Shown: piece by piece, positions 33,789 through 47,800 of the stretch
Layout of the letters: the number at the start of each line of letters is the position of its first letter
Numbering within the stretch: position 1 is the stretch's first letter
From: Liolophura sinensis
Lineage: Eukaryota; Mollusca; Polyplacophora; Chitonida; Chitonidae
NCBI RefSeq assembly: GCF_032854445.1
Contig: NC_088304.1
Span: forward strand, 21,799,850 to 21,863,849
DNA length: 64,000 nt
Direction of reading: 5' to 3'
Notes under the pieces: model-generated
Database searches by the model: none
Seen by the model: the letters and a program-made list of their open reading frames with translations, nothing else
Told to the model about the DNA's origin: nothing
Translations under genes and position numbers: made by a program

Positions 33789-35485
33789 CTGTACGTGCGT
33801 TATGCTGTATAAGAATGTGGCACTCGCCAGCAATTTCGCTGATATCCTCAAAATGAAGAGAATGTAAACTAAGGCGGCTGCTAAATCCGCAATATAAGAA
33901 GGATGAAAGAGAGGCTAAACATAATAATCGTTGAAACGTGCGCAATGAGGAGAATGGAAGTTTAACCGAATTAAAACCTAGGCTTATACCTTGTTGAAAT
34001 CTAAGCATTCGTTGAAATGTGCAGTTTGAGAAATATGGTAGTGTGGTCGAAGATTGGAGTTTTTTGAAACCTTTGTTTAAGCCATTCCCTTCATCTCTCT
34101 GGGTTGACTCTTAAATCTTTGGTGGGCAGTGCGAGTTCAGGCCAAATCCATGTATCATGTTTTCAGGAATGAAGTGCAAGAGTGAAGAGGTCTCACGTGT
34201 GTGCCGAAAACTTGAAATAATACAGTCACGTAACATGGATTTCCAGGAACTACATTTGACTGCTGATATTTAATGACAGTTTGCATTGGATGATTAAGAC
34301 AATTAAGACAAACCTGTAACTGGGTCTTACTACATTCTATGTTGATTTCTGTCAAAAGTCCTAGTCCAGCCGAGTGAAAGATAACCGTAACTATGCTAAC
34401 AATACAACGTCTAACAGATGTCCCTTCCCAAGACGCTGGGTATCTTACTATCTGCACTTAGAATCTCTGTAGCATTTTCTACCTAGCATTGTGTCAATCA
34501 TCCATCACTTTTATTTTAACCAATCAACTCCGGTTATGATCATATCGAGTATTCCTAGTCCTATAATCCCTATAGTGCATCTACCGCTTTTTACGCTCGC
34601 TTTACATCACTGCCAACTCTAGATAACCTTGGAGCCTGTGCGATGCATGTGGGCTCGATTAGCCTTAGTCTCACCACTGGCGTCCTTGTACAGACCTGTA
34701 ATCAGCATTTATCAATAAAACCAATTAATGATAATCATGCTGAACATTCTTTAGATAGAAGGGATGAATGTGCGTCAAGTTATAGGAACAAAAGTGGATA
34801 CCGACATTTTGTATGGAACGTAGGAAGCGACGCATGCGCTGTAAAGAGTATATTCTGATCCACGGCCCGGCAAAAAACTTCGAACAGACAGGGGTGTTAG
34901 CCATCTGTAACCTTTGCTCGCATGACGTGGACTTTTCGCTCGTCATGCATAGCGGCCGATTTTTATCCGTGAAGAAGCCTCCACTGCGGAGAATATTCGG
35001 CAACTCGAAAAGGGAAACATGGCTGCCTGTTCGAAAACGTAGCATGTTTAGGTCCTAAAATGACCGATTTTGGGCAAAACAGAAGTCGATTGTGGTCCAA
35101 TAAATGTGCGACCCCCTCGGTCATGGATCGCGTATATACCTCGTGGTGTCTTCAGCTACTTATACACTGAGTATTCCTATCATTTATTCCTGAAAACCTT
35201 CTAGCGGAAATCTGCTGACTAAAGCCTAAGATTCATCATGGTCACTGATCGAACTTTGCTTCAGAGAAATTATGTATGCAGTGAAGATAGTTCTTCCTTA
35301 GTATTGTATCCTCTAATATAACACTATTCGCACGATTCTAATAAAACAATAGTTTTCAGCGCTATTTACATCCAGTCCATTGTTCGTTTTCTTTTTAATG
35401 TATAGGAAATAGAGAGCTTAGCTCTGTTTCGCGGAGTAATATACGCCGAACAACTTCCTTGATCGGGAACTATAAGAAATGATCT
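33789..35485. other. No gene seen downstream of the TIR gene
   Basis: Open frames of up to about 106 codons, without recognisable similarity or paired splice sites. Confidence 0.45.
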
Positions 35486-35941
35486 TCACGTTTGGCCCAT
35501 TTTGTAAGGAACCAAACTGTGGGCCACACATTCGAACAGTCCATGGTTTACATTTTCATACATGTCGGACAGTTTGCTAAGTTTGAGGTACACGACGTTA
35601 AATCCAATCAGAGACGGATTCGAAATCACGGTGCGTGGAATGGCAGTAGCTCTGTGATAAGCAGCAGTTTTCTTCAGTGCAAACGACGAGAAAGTATAAG
35701 TTGGATTTGGCCTACCACCTCTGCAAAACCCCATGAATTTCCGTTTAATAGGTTCAGACACTACGGAGGCAAATTTTTTTATAAACTTATGCAAATTAAT
35801 CCAAGTAAACACGAGAACGCGAAAATAAGAAAGTACTTGTATGATAGAGGCGAATTTTACGGGTGGAACAAACTGGAGTGCCTGGGGTACGCCATGCATC
35901 GGCCTCTCGGCCGGGTTATTCAAGACTGCTTGGAAACTTAA
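35486..35941. other. Region open on both strands, unassigned
   Basis: A 149-codon frame on plus (35492..35941) and a 145-codon frame on minus (35486..35923) overlap almost entirely. I recognise neither protein. I see no convincing flanking splice sites. It may be an old pseudogene exon or chance. Confidence 0.25.
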
Positions 35942-35955
35942 TACCAGATTTAACT

Positions 35956-36149
35956 TTATTTATTTATTTATTTGGTTGCTATTTTACGCCGTACTCAAGA
36001 ATATTTCACTTGTACGACGGCGGCCAGCATTATGGCGGGAGGAAACCGGACAGAGCCCGGGGAAAACCCATGACCATCCGCAGGTTGGTGAGAGACCTTC
36101 TCACGTACTGCCGGAGTGGAAGCCAGCCTGAGCTGGTCTTGAACTCAGA
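35956..36149 (-). mobile_element. SINE A, well preserved body
   Basis: TTTATTTATTTATTTGGTTG then the canonical inverted body GACGGCGGCCAGCATTATGG to GGTCTTGAACTCA. Confidence 0.85.
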
Positions 36150-36746
36150 TTTAGCTTTAGGCCAAGTCTTCAGTTTTGTACTTAACCCAAAAATAATTGC
36201 TTAACAGTAAATTGAATATGAACTAAAATTGCTGCTGTTATATTTTGACTTCGGACAAGTGTATTGGTTGTTGAGTTTGGTTAAAATTTAAACTATAACT
36301 TTATTACCGGCATTAGCTAATACACTTGCGAAAAACTGGGCTTTGGTACACAAGAGAGTACCGCTGCCTTGCAGGTCAAGGTCAAGAACACGGGAGGTCA
36401 AGAAAATCTCGTCTCATAGCGTTTAAGCGACCAGCCCATGAAAACCTTGAACCTTATCACAACTGCATGCGTTCATCACATCCGTACTGGCAGTCTTTCA
36501 AATTTTTACACATTTTAAAACAGCGTTTATGAGGTGACCAAGGTATAAACTTTAGGGACCAAATTCTAGGGGAATTTGTTAAGCTGGGGTTTCTGTAAGG
36601 TGGAGGAATAACGAAAGAAAAAATCTGCCCTTCCGCCAGTTTGAAATTGCAGTTACCGCTTCACACGACGTCGAACAAACACTTTTGGGGTAACGTTAGT
36701 CCTATCGAGTACATGTCCTGCAAGATATGGGCTTCTACAGCCACTG

Positions 36747-36887
36747 GGGTCTGCCAGCAACCTGCGGACGGTCGTGGGTTCCCCCAGGCTCTGCCCGGTT
36801 ACCTTCCACCATAATGCTGGCCACCGTCGTATAAGTGAAATATTCTTACGGCGTAAAACACCAATCAAATAAATAAATAAATAAATA
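36747..36887 (+). mobile_element. SINE A, 5'-truncated
   Basis: GTCTGCCAGCAACCTGCGGA to ACACCAATCAAATAAATAAA. Confidence 0.85.
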
Positions 36888-36889
36888 CA

Positions 36890-39800
36890 GCCACTGGGTA
36901 GCACGTGCAGTTACCAGTTCATTTTAGCTTCACACATGGGCGGAACAAAGAAACACTTCGAATCATATTATGGATCGTGTTCTGCTTCTGGACTGGCGCC
37001 AAGTGTGGACTTTGTATGCCCAAAAGGGACAGTTTTTCAAATACCTGAGCGCATATTTGTCGTGCAAATACGTATCTTACTGATGATCCGGAACGTCCAT
37101 TATAGTTGACGTCTACATGGTATAATACGACTGTCTTGTCAAGCAATCCAATTTGGCGCCCCATGCGATGGAATGGAACACTCCACTGTGCCACTTAATA
37201 CATATAGATCAGGTTGTGTCTATCAGGCACGCTCTTTGGAGTCCTCTGTGCCAGCTAAAATGTCTCACACGACTTTCTTGTATTAAATAATACTCGATCA
37301 CTCCGGAAACCTGAGGAAATTTTGTACTGACCATAGTACCATTTGTTTTTTATTTGTTTATTATAATGAAAATTTAAGCCGTCTTCACTTCGAATACATC
37401 AATCGGTCTTAATTTGGAGACATCCTTAAAAGTGAAGCAGATCTACAGTGAACGTGATCATTCCATCCTTCATGCAAGAATTCAAATACTAAGTACAAAA
37501 TAGTATATGGTGCAGTTCCTTTCTTAAGAAGTCCGCAGGCAATCAGCAGCTCCAAAAACGTTTTACCATGGTTATAATCTTTCCGTTGATTAAGAAGCCA
37601 GAGACTAAAGGATCGGAGATTATCATTTATTATAGCTTAATCATGTGACAATAAAGCGGTAATGAAGTCACAAAACAGCTGGCAATTGTTGCAGAATATC
37701 AAGACAGGGCACTGCCTCGACACATAAGAGAATATTATGACTTAAGTCACATGTTTAACCAGTCAGCAACACAAGCTAAACACGGGTATTCATATTACCA
37801 CTGAAAACCACATGACACTGCATGACGACGTTTGCCACCAATCTCAAGTTAGGCTTAAGGTTTACTTTGGAACAATTTTGGTGGATGGGCAGAATGTCGA
37901 AATCTCTGCGTGGCGTGTTGTCCATCAAGCGTAAACCCTCGCTGTCTCCTTCTGTCGAAAAAGTAAACGTGCTAGAAGGAGATCCAAAGAGTAAGTGACC
38001 AAAGAAAATGAACTCGTTGGAATATCGTCTTAAAAACAAATACAGGGCAGTGGAAAATACTGCAAAGAGAAAAATCCTCAGAAATCTTAACTAAAATCAG
38101 ATCAGAAACTCTTTGCTAAAACTGAGCTAGCCTTTCAGTGTACGCGAAGTGTGTGTCAAGCATTTTAACCAGCAATTTGAAGTCTTTCACCATTGTATTA
38201 ACCCTAAGGCCATAGAAAGATGTGAATTTTCATGGGTTGCTAGCTACCCTAGTGTATGCTCATGGCTTACTGTACAACTGCTGCCCTATGGGCGGTGGTT
38301 AGATCGTTGTTAGCGTGCAAGATTTCATATGATATGCTTTTAATACGACTGAAACTGCAGTATTTGCTACCGAGACGAAACTGGCAAATATACAAAAAAT
38401 GTTAGAGGAACGAAATGATACGTCCAGGATTTTTCCATACAGTGTTACACTAAATAGTGATACCCATCCCGTGAAATCAAGTAGTAAGGATTAAATCTAA
38501 AGTACCGGTACAAAAATTGACTACAATCCTTTGGTTACTCATGTGATCTATATGACAGATTATAAACAAAGATAAAATTGTAACTGACTAACCAATATCT
38601 ATACTATATTCACAGAAGTCAGGGTTCCATAACTTTAAAAAGAACAAAAGGAAAAAAAGTACATACACAGCACTTTTGTCTGAACAAGTTCAAAACATGT
38701 CACGTAATGATGACAAAAATATGTAAATTGCAAGACAAAGGTAATTTCTAGGTGTAATTTATCAATATTAAACCTGTAATACCTACAATCTAAAATACCT
38801 AGCCTGGTAATAAATTAAGTGACCATTTTTCTCAACACAATCATTTGGGAATCCTATGTACAAAACGATGTGTCTATAAAACGAATCACGACATAGCGTG
38901 GCTGCAGTGTACCTGGCTACCCGTCCGTGTACAGCGAGATTATGAGGGATACAAAGGGGATACATAGTGCAGTCAACTCCAGGGACCCGCTCACCTGTCA
39001 GTGCTCAGGAAGGAGGGGAAGGGGGATTCAATACAGCTAAAGAGCTGGTCATCACTAGCTTGTACCGCCCTTTCCACATTAGGGTAGAAGACTATAAAAC
39101 TTGTGAACAAGATTTTTGATTAACTCGGGAATCTTTCCTGGAATGAGATGAAATTTGGGGAATCGTTTGACGTAACGTCAACTCCACAACTGCATCACAA
39201 TAAGAAATTGCACAACGTAGCTCTTTACATTCAGTTCCTCCTCTCAAAATTTTGAAAATTTTATTTCTTGTTACATTTTACTTTAGCTTATGCTGTTCAC
39301 TCTTGTTCTCTTATTTCTGCAGCTCCCCCCCCCCCCACCCCATTTCACCTGGCAAAGAATGTCCAATAAAAACCTGGCTATAACTACTTCCTATTCCAAA
39401 GTCTAAGTTTGTACACACTTCTAATTTTTGTGTTTACAGAAGAATGAATTGTAAATGCCCCAAGTTTTCTCAAAGGAATGCAAGCCAAGAAATTAGACCC
39501 AAGTTGTGGATTCTTGTACATATTTTGCAATAATCATAAAATTTAACAACAAGATAGTGTCAAGCTTTAGCTTTGTCCGGCCAAAATATAGGGGGATTGA
39601 AGATTTTGCAAACCAATAACAATATGGGCTTCGTTTGACGAAGCGCTCAATGCTCCACGTTTGCTCTACCATAGAAACCAGTGCTGTTGGCATTAGGCTG
39701 TCAGAGTTCTGATGTCAACACTTTCGTGGTGCTTCGTCAAATTTGCTCCAACTACATTGATCATATTCACACTCACTCCTACTTGAGCCACAGCACCTCT

Positions 39801-41813
39801 CAAAAAATTTATATCTGATTAACAAAAATAAATAGCATTTTCTTCAGATCTCAGAAGCATACAAAACACCTCTTGGTAAACACAAACCACCACTGCCCTG
39901 TTCCATGCAGCAATCCTCTGAACTACTTGAAATCTAAACATCTGACGAAAATACCACAAGAGAGATTATTCTGTACTGAACTGATGGCATCAGGATATAC
40001 CTTCTGAAAACCCTAACAGAAATTTTGCTCCAGTTTTGGCCCCTGTTTATCAATGCTTTGTTTTTTGAGGACTTTCTTCCATATGCAAATTAAGCACCAA
40101 TCTTAATTATGATGTTTAAAAGTTGTTACTTGTTTACAACTTCTGAAAATTTGGTCTGCTTTCTTCTGGTTTTTTTTCTTTCATCTGAATCTTGGAAAAA
40201 AAATTTTGATTTTCCAAATGTAAACGTACATGCTACAGCTTCCAAACAATTCTCTAAACCAACAGATCACTAGAATGCATTGACTGATTAGTTATTGTCA
40301 TTCAAATTCATGAGACTATATCAGGCTTAAAGTGAATGGTGCAGCACTTCATCATGGAGCCAAAAACAACAATTAATACACAAAAATAAATCTGTGACAT
40401 TGAACTGTAAATGTCTGGAATCACACTTTTAATATCCAATCTACCAAACCGTATGTAGCTCTAGTCTGTCAACAGAACTTTGTCTTGCCTTTTGGAACAG
40501 GCAAAGCTACACAAATCTGTCATACTTCTAATATCTAGAGACATCATGGGATCTTCCCACCACAGGATTAGTGGAGAATCCAGTATATCCAAGTATCAGT
40601 ATGTAGATAAGAGCGGAGGTGCGAGAGCAGAAATGAATTCAACATACCCAAGGTAGCAACACATTCAGAGTTCAACATTCAAACACTACAGAATACAGAA
40701 CTATGTACAACTATGCAAAGCCTACCTTAACTTCTCTGCAGACAGCACACAATTACCAACCTAGAGTTGAATTACAACACTCATAAATATATATATATAT
40801 GTAGGTATGTATATAGATATATTTTTATATATATCACACTGAAGAACAAGCACGTAAGCGTCTTTTTTAAGGCCCCCTCTACTGTACAATCCAAAAGCTC
40901 ATTTCTCCTACCACGTTCACAAAAAACTACATGTAGCTAGTTTATTAAGACAGGATGTACTGTTACAACCATGTGCTACATGTATATAATAGTGCAGGCC
41001 ACATCACACTAATTCCATACCTAGACACTGGCAGCAATGTACAGTTGCAACGTTTACTACTCTGGAATTAATTCCCATTTAATATTTATTATTAATAAGT
41101 ACTGACTAACACTGGACCAAATATGATGTTCTACAATATAACGTTATACTACATAACTTGTTCACGGGTCTGTACAACGTCTGGGTTTGGGATCTTGTGA
41201 GGGCTGTGAGCTACAGTTTCCTCTTGTACTTTGTCCTAGACTATGATGTCGTCGTCGTATCCATTCCACAGGTGCCCCTTGGATGCAAGCCTTGTATATG
41301 CTAGGACATCTGTTTTGTACACTTTGCACGAGGCTAAATTTACCATCCACATCTTCATCTACTCGTCCAGGCCACAAGTACTACTCGTCCAGACCACAAG
41401 GCCCAAACAGGTTGTATCCAGTGTCCAAATATCTGAGTGCTCTGTTCTCTATTATATCGAGTAATACAACAAGGGGAAATCACTGGAGTGCTCACCACAC
41501 AAGTCAGAAAATGCTGGAAGATAGGGCAGAAATGACCTGGGAATGACGAACCCCACGATCAAGTACACGACTACACAACGTACAGTACACTGAAGCAATA
41601 ATTTAAAGTCATACATGCGAAACACAATGAGTGAACTTCAGGGCAAAAGTTTTGATCTACAATGTATCACAATGACTTGGAGGTGCACTGTAAGCAAAAA
41701 TCGTGCTCAGAGTTGAGCCACGGTTAAAGCCAGTCGGCAAGTTACTGCCCCTTACTAACGTTCTTCTATCACCATAGCAGTGACATTCAATCACCAAGGC
41801 AGTGACACCGCCC
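36890..41813. other. No recognised coding sequence; nearer part probably Lis-1 3'UTR
   Basis: Two minus-strand frames (36919..37194, 37776..38039) are not recognised. The part nearest 41814 follows the Lis-1 stop on the minus strand. LIS1 has long 3'UTRs in other animals, and minus-strand AATAAA motifs occur near 40940 and 41085, but the 3' end cannot be fixed. Confidence 0.4.
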
Positions 41814-44800
41814 CTAACGACACTCCCACACCTTGACTGACTGCTCCACACTACCGGAAATTACGAAAGGTTTCGTCTTATGCATGTCTGCAAAAAAAAA
41901 AAACAAAAAAAAAAACACACATCATAACTCGGTTCAACTTTTAGATTTTTGGATGAAATAAAAAAAATTAACAAAAACAATTAAACATGGACAACTAAAA
42001 TGTGAATTTCACGAAGATCTTTGCAGTTAACACAGGTAAACAATCATTCATTGGCAGCTAACAAATAACAAGAAAGACATCAAGAAAACCCCATCAAAGC
42101 ATCATCCTGGATTCAAATGAGTTTAGACATTTGTTGCCAATTGTGAGATTGAATTCTGACTGTTGGTTGAATGAATAATATAAGCGGGAAATTTTTTTCC
42201 CCACTTATATTATGGCAGTCAGGAAATGGAAAATTTTTATGTTCTCAAATTTAAGGGTTTATTGAAAGTTCGCAGGAATTACTTACCTAGCGACGTTACG
42301 AAATGCGCATGTGCTTCTAAAGTCTTATGGTTTCTCCTATTGGCTATGTCCCACACACGAAGTGTCTTGTCATCTGATGCGCTCAGGACAAATTTGCCTC
42401 CAGGGTGGAAGAGTAGCCCTCGCACCCAGTTGTCATGACCCACCTGTCACAAAGAAGTGATAACATGACAAGAGATAACATGCAAAGACTTAATGATACA
42501 TGCCAGTTGATCGTACCAACATGGATATTAAGGCTCTAGCTGTAAATCAAACTCTTCTTCTCCACGTTGACCCTTGATAGGAATGAAAACTGAACACACT
42601 GGATTTAGAATCACTGAATGGCTGATCAAGAAGGGAAATGGTCTTGTGCTTAAAGGGATACAGAATAGTTTCTTATTGGCTGATACGAGAGATAGAGCTG
42701 AATTTTAGGTATGGCAGATTCATTTAAGCATGACCAAAAAGCTGTAGGTTTAACCCAGGTAACCCTATCTCCTCTGTAAAACAATCGCTGTCGATTCTGT
42801 ATCCCTTTAAATAATGATTGGTAAGGTATACCGTAAATACTACAGTCAACAAGGTAAAACAACTGGAACAGCCGTACCAAGGTAAAGAGACAGAGTCCAA
42901 CACTGACGTCCCACATCTTGATGGTCTTGTCACGAGATCCAGAGATCAGGAAGGGGCCTGAGCGAGCCCCCTTCTTCTGTAAACACAACCAGGAAACAAA
43001 GATTAAAATACAGGTATAGGGCTCTGATCATGCCAAAATGTACTCCAGAGACAATGTCCATCCAGGTATAATGTAAAACAGTGCATTATTGTGGTACATC
43101 ACACTATCCCAAAACCATTCAACTAAAATGATGGTCATCCATTGATCATATTCAAAACTCACTGGCCAAAGGCATGCGGTGTGAAAAGAAAACTTATTAG
43201 ACCGCGTGGCCAGGATGAGTGGGCATATTATAAAGGACACCATATGGGTTGCACAAGACAACATCAAAACAGGCTCCGTATATCAAAGTGATGTACACCA
43301 TTTATGTGCATTTATGCATATTTAGAGACATAGGCCTTGTGGCTGGCATTTCAGACTATTTCTAACTTTGAATCAGTCATATATTGCAGAACAAGACTAT
43401 GGCAAATTACCCGAAAATTTACAAGGTGTATTTGTAGTGGCAAATAATTATCTTTACATCTGATGTGAAAACTTACATTTTTCAAGTACGATACTCTAAC
43501 TTCCAAGCAACTCAAAACACCGTTTTAAGATCAAGAGAACTCTAAGACTCCAGCAAAATGTGTAATAAAAAGGTCATTTTAACCTACCTATGACATCTGA
43601 CCTATGCCAAGAAAGAATTGAAGTTCTGAGAGAACTTTGACCCATAGGACTTACGTCATTGCCAGCGCCGTCATTGATGGCCTGGTGGGCAGCCTCAGGT
43701 GCCCAGGCTATACACTCCACCACGTGCTCATGTTCTCTTAATTCTCCTTTACACTCCTTAGTGGCCACCACCCACACCCTCACCGTCTGGACACACAGAA
43801 CATGGATTAAAGGAGAAGAAAACTTAAATTACAAACAAATACCATTGAAAAGAGTAGGCATGTACTCGAAGGTGCACGTCATAAAAAAATTCTAATATGT
43901 ACTTCAAGATGACAAATTATAAATAAAGTCAGCGCCAACATCTGCTGTGGGCCACTCCATTTTGCCTAAGAACTAATCTTGAAGTCTTCTGTGTTAGGAG
44001 CAGAATTTCCCTTGGAAACCACCGAAGTGCAGTTTGTACATTTCCAGTAGAACTCTTCTTATCAGAAGGTAGCGAACAGTACAGTACGTTTTCCATTTGG
44101 CATCGGGAAACCGGAATGTTGGATGTATATTCCGAGTTTACACGAACAAGCTGGCAGTTTTAACGACTCTCACTGGCTGAGAGGCAACACACCCCTAGCA
44201 TAAATTACTGGGTTTTAAAGACGGAGGACGAGATGCAGTCAGCGATTTATGCCAGCTTTGCCGTTTTCAGGCTTTACATGTATGGCGAGGAAAAATCGCA
44301 AAATTATGCAGCAAGCACCACCCGATAGAAAAAAAATGTGCCCTTTTCAGCCCATAGTGTCATGTTTTTAAGTTTTCTTCTCCTTTAAGTAACACAGGGA
44401 TATAGCTGATATGTACATTTATCAGCAGACATTTCACAGTACAAGCCAAACTGTTCCAGCTCCTTACAGAAAGAGTAAACCCATATAAACACTGGCATTT
44501 TGGTGATGAATATGTACTTTGTCATATCCAGTGCCTGATTTATCCATTTTGGGTTTTTTAGTTAAATGTCCCACTGGAAAATTTTCACCTCTTTGGTGGT
44601 GGCCAATTTTTTGGGTGGAGGAAAACCATTTGTAACTTTAGGGTGTGCACTTTTAAGGGCTTGAAATAAACACTGCCAGTGTAGCTTTAGGGTCTGCCCT
44701 TCCGAGGACTTGAAATAAACACTGCCAGCATAACTTTAGGGTCTGCCCTTCTGAGGGCTTTAAGTTAACATTGCCAGTGTAATTTTAGGGTCTGCCCTTG

Positions 44801-47800
44801 TCCGAGTTTGAGATTAACACTGCCAGTGTAACTTTGGTCTGGCCAGTAGAGTTAAACAAGCACAGGTTCAACCTGTGATTGATAAACATTTGATTCAACT
44901 ATCAGTGACCATACCTACATTTATAAACAATTTATTATCTAAAAATATCACTTCTACTAGATGCTGAACTTTTAGATGAAAATGTAGTACAATTTGATCA
45001 TGTTTTCCTGAATTCAACTGGAGGGCCAACTTAGAACAAGGAGAATGAGAAGATCTAAAAAGACACTGAGCAAAGAAAATCTTATCCATCATAAAATGAT
45101 TACGTTTGGTTCTGTAAGTCAAAGGCACCTCAAAGATCTTCATTTCCCTTAATATCAGCTGAAAATTCCCATTCCTCAACACAGGTACTACTGGCAAGTG
45201 CCATTTCGTGGCTAATTTATTTATTTATTTAACTGATTGTTCTTGAACATCATTCTCAAGAATTTTTCACTTATACGATGGTTGTCAATTTCATGGGTTG
45301 AAGAAACCAGAGCGCCTTGAGTAAACAATCAGCCTTTGACAAGTTACTGACCAATCTTCCTACCACGTTTTTTGTGGCTGGAAGACTTGGTCTCCTTTCT
45401 CACGTGGGAAGGTCTGCCACTAACCTGTGGATGCTGGCCACCTTATATAAGTGAAATATTTTTGAGCACAGCGTACAACCCCAATCAAATACATTTTGGG
45501 GTCAATTTCAAACCCTTGACTTGTGTTGTATCATGTTTATGTTTACTTTTTTTATTTATCTGATTGGTGTTTTACCCTGTACTCAAGAATATTTCACTCA
45601 TAACGGTCAGGATTATGGTAAGAGGAAACCAGGAGAAAAACCCACGCATACCCGCAGGTTGTTGACAGACCTTCACACGTACAGCAGGAGAGCAGCTGGA
45701 CTTGAACTCATGGCGACCGCATTGGTGAGAGGGTCAATGCTCCAGACTGGCCTGCTTACCCCGTCGGCCACACAGGGCCCCCATCATGTTTAAGTGACAG
45801 GTTCACCACTCACCTGGTCATTAGAGCAGCTGGCCAGAAGAGATCCATCGTGGTACACTCTCGCCATACGTACCCACTCTCTGTGACCTGTGAATGTCTT
45901 CACACAGTACCTGTCATCAAACACACAAACATTTCAACATCTTCACCAAAAAATCTCAAACAGCTGTTCATTTTCTATTTCCTTACCACAAAAGTACTCA
46001 TGGTTTTCACTCAAATTTAACTACATTTACATGCATTCTACATAAACCTAAATTATTATTATTATTTTTTTTTTTTTAAATAGTAAAAGCACATTAACAC
46101 CATTCACAACACTGCTTTTTGCTGTTTTTTAAAAGTTGTATCAAGGAATGAACTGGATCCACACCTACATGCACTTGTTTCAAATCAAAGAAATACACAC
46201 TTATATTAAGGGAAAATCAAAGACTGGTTGACAATCCCCTGGTGGAAGTATGCAGCCTGCAATGCCATTGGCTAACAAAAGAATAGGCTTTTGAAGACTT
46301 TCCTATGTACAGTCAAGAAAAGCAGATTACAACGGTTATAGCACAGTATCAACCTAGCTGCAAGAAGATGCTTGGTTTGGAAACTATCCAAGTTCTCATC
46401 TCATAAAGTCCTGACGACAACCATATACACATATACCCTAACCTAGACATGTAGATAAATACAGTACCCTAATTCTTCTAATTTTTGGGACATCTGTTCT
46501 GCTCTTTTTACCCAACATACAGGTAACTGAGCTGGGATATTGAGTTTCTTTTTTTTTCACATGGTTAGTCCATCTAATGAGCAACATGTTCATATCTTTA
46601 CTTTTCCACAAAACTAAAATAAGATAAATGTAACTTTTTGCTTTCAGCACTATTTATATCTGTCCTTAAAAACAGAAGAAGTAAGACAGCTAACATGTTG
46701 CAATGTTTTGTCCTGTTTCACAAGAGGGGAGCTAAACATGTCAGGCGTAAGAGCTAATACAATTCTTACCCTGTGGCCACTTCCCACATCTTAATGGTCT
46801 TATCTCGGGAGGAGGACACTATGAAATCTCCACTAGGCACAAAAGTCACGCTGGACACATTGTGATCATGGCCTGCACACAGAACACAAAACCATCCATT
46901 AAAACAAGCCATTTTACTCAATTCATAATTGTTTTTAAGACAAAAATTTGGTGAACCATAAGAAGATGGTAATCTTAAAGGGTCCAGAAATATGGGCAAA
47001 GTGTCAGAGGAAACTACCTTTTCATTCCAGGCACCTGGTAAACCTCCTGATCTCCAGCCACTGCCAAATCACACCGCGCGCGATATAAACATACATCCTT
47101 ACTGGTCAAGGGTAAGTCATTTCCTGGACAGCTCATAAGACGGCATGACCAGGGTGTGTTACTATTTTTACAACCACAGAAAAGGGATGACAGGATGATA
47201 GTTTAACTACATAATTAAAGCAAGCTCTGAACTTCTGATCCTTATAGAGGCTATATCAGAAATTTTAAGGCAAAAAATCCATATTTGCTAATCAAATCTT
47301 TTGTATTTACCAATAATAGCTCAAATTATTGCCTTTGAGTAAATGTCAGGCTGGTATCTGTATCATTTACAATGTAATACTTAATATATGACACATCAGG
47401 GGGAGATTACTGTGCTTACAGCAAAATCCATATTTGCTCATCCAATTTTCTGTATTTACCAAGAATAGCTCAAATTATTGCCTTTGGGTAAATGCCAGGC
47501 TGTGTCATTTACAACGTTTAACCGATATACAATAATTCTTCAACCTTTTCAACTACTTCTCCACCTAATATTTTTTAAAATATTCTGAAATACACTGTAA
47601 CTTCTGAAACTTCCATCTTTAGTGACACAAATGAATCATTTTAGCGTTATTTTCAGCTTAAATTATTGTATGCTTAAATTCCACTGAATAAAAGTACTTT
47701 AGAGGTTGAAAATGTTGAAGACTTACAGTAGCTTGAAGAAGTAATAATGCAACCTGCTTATACAATGCAGGAACTTTATCCCAGTTCTGAGCGGTACTAC

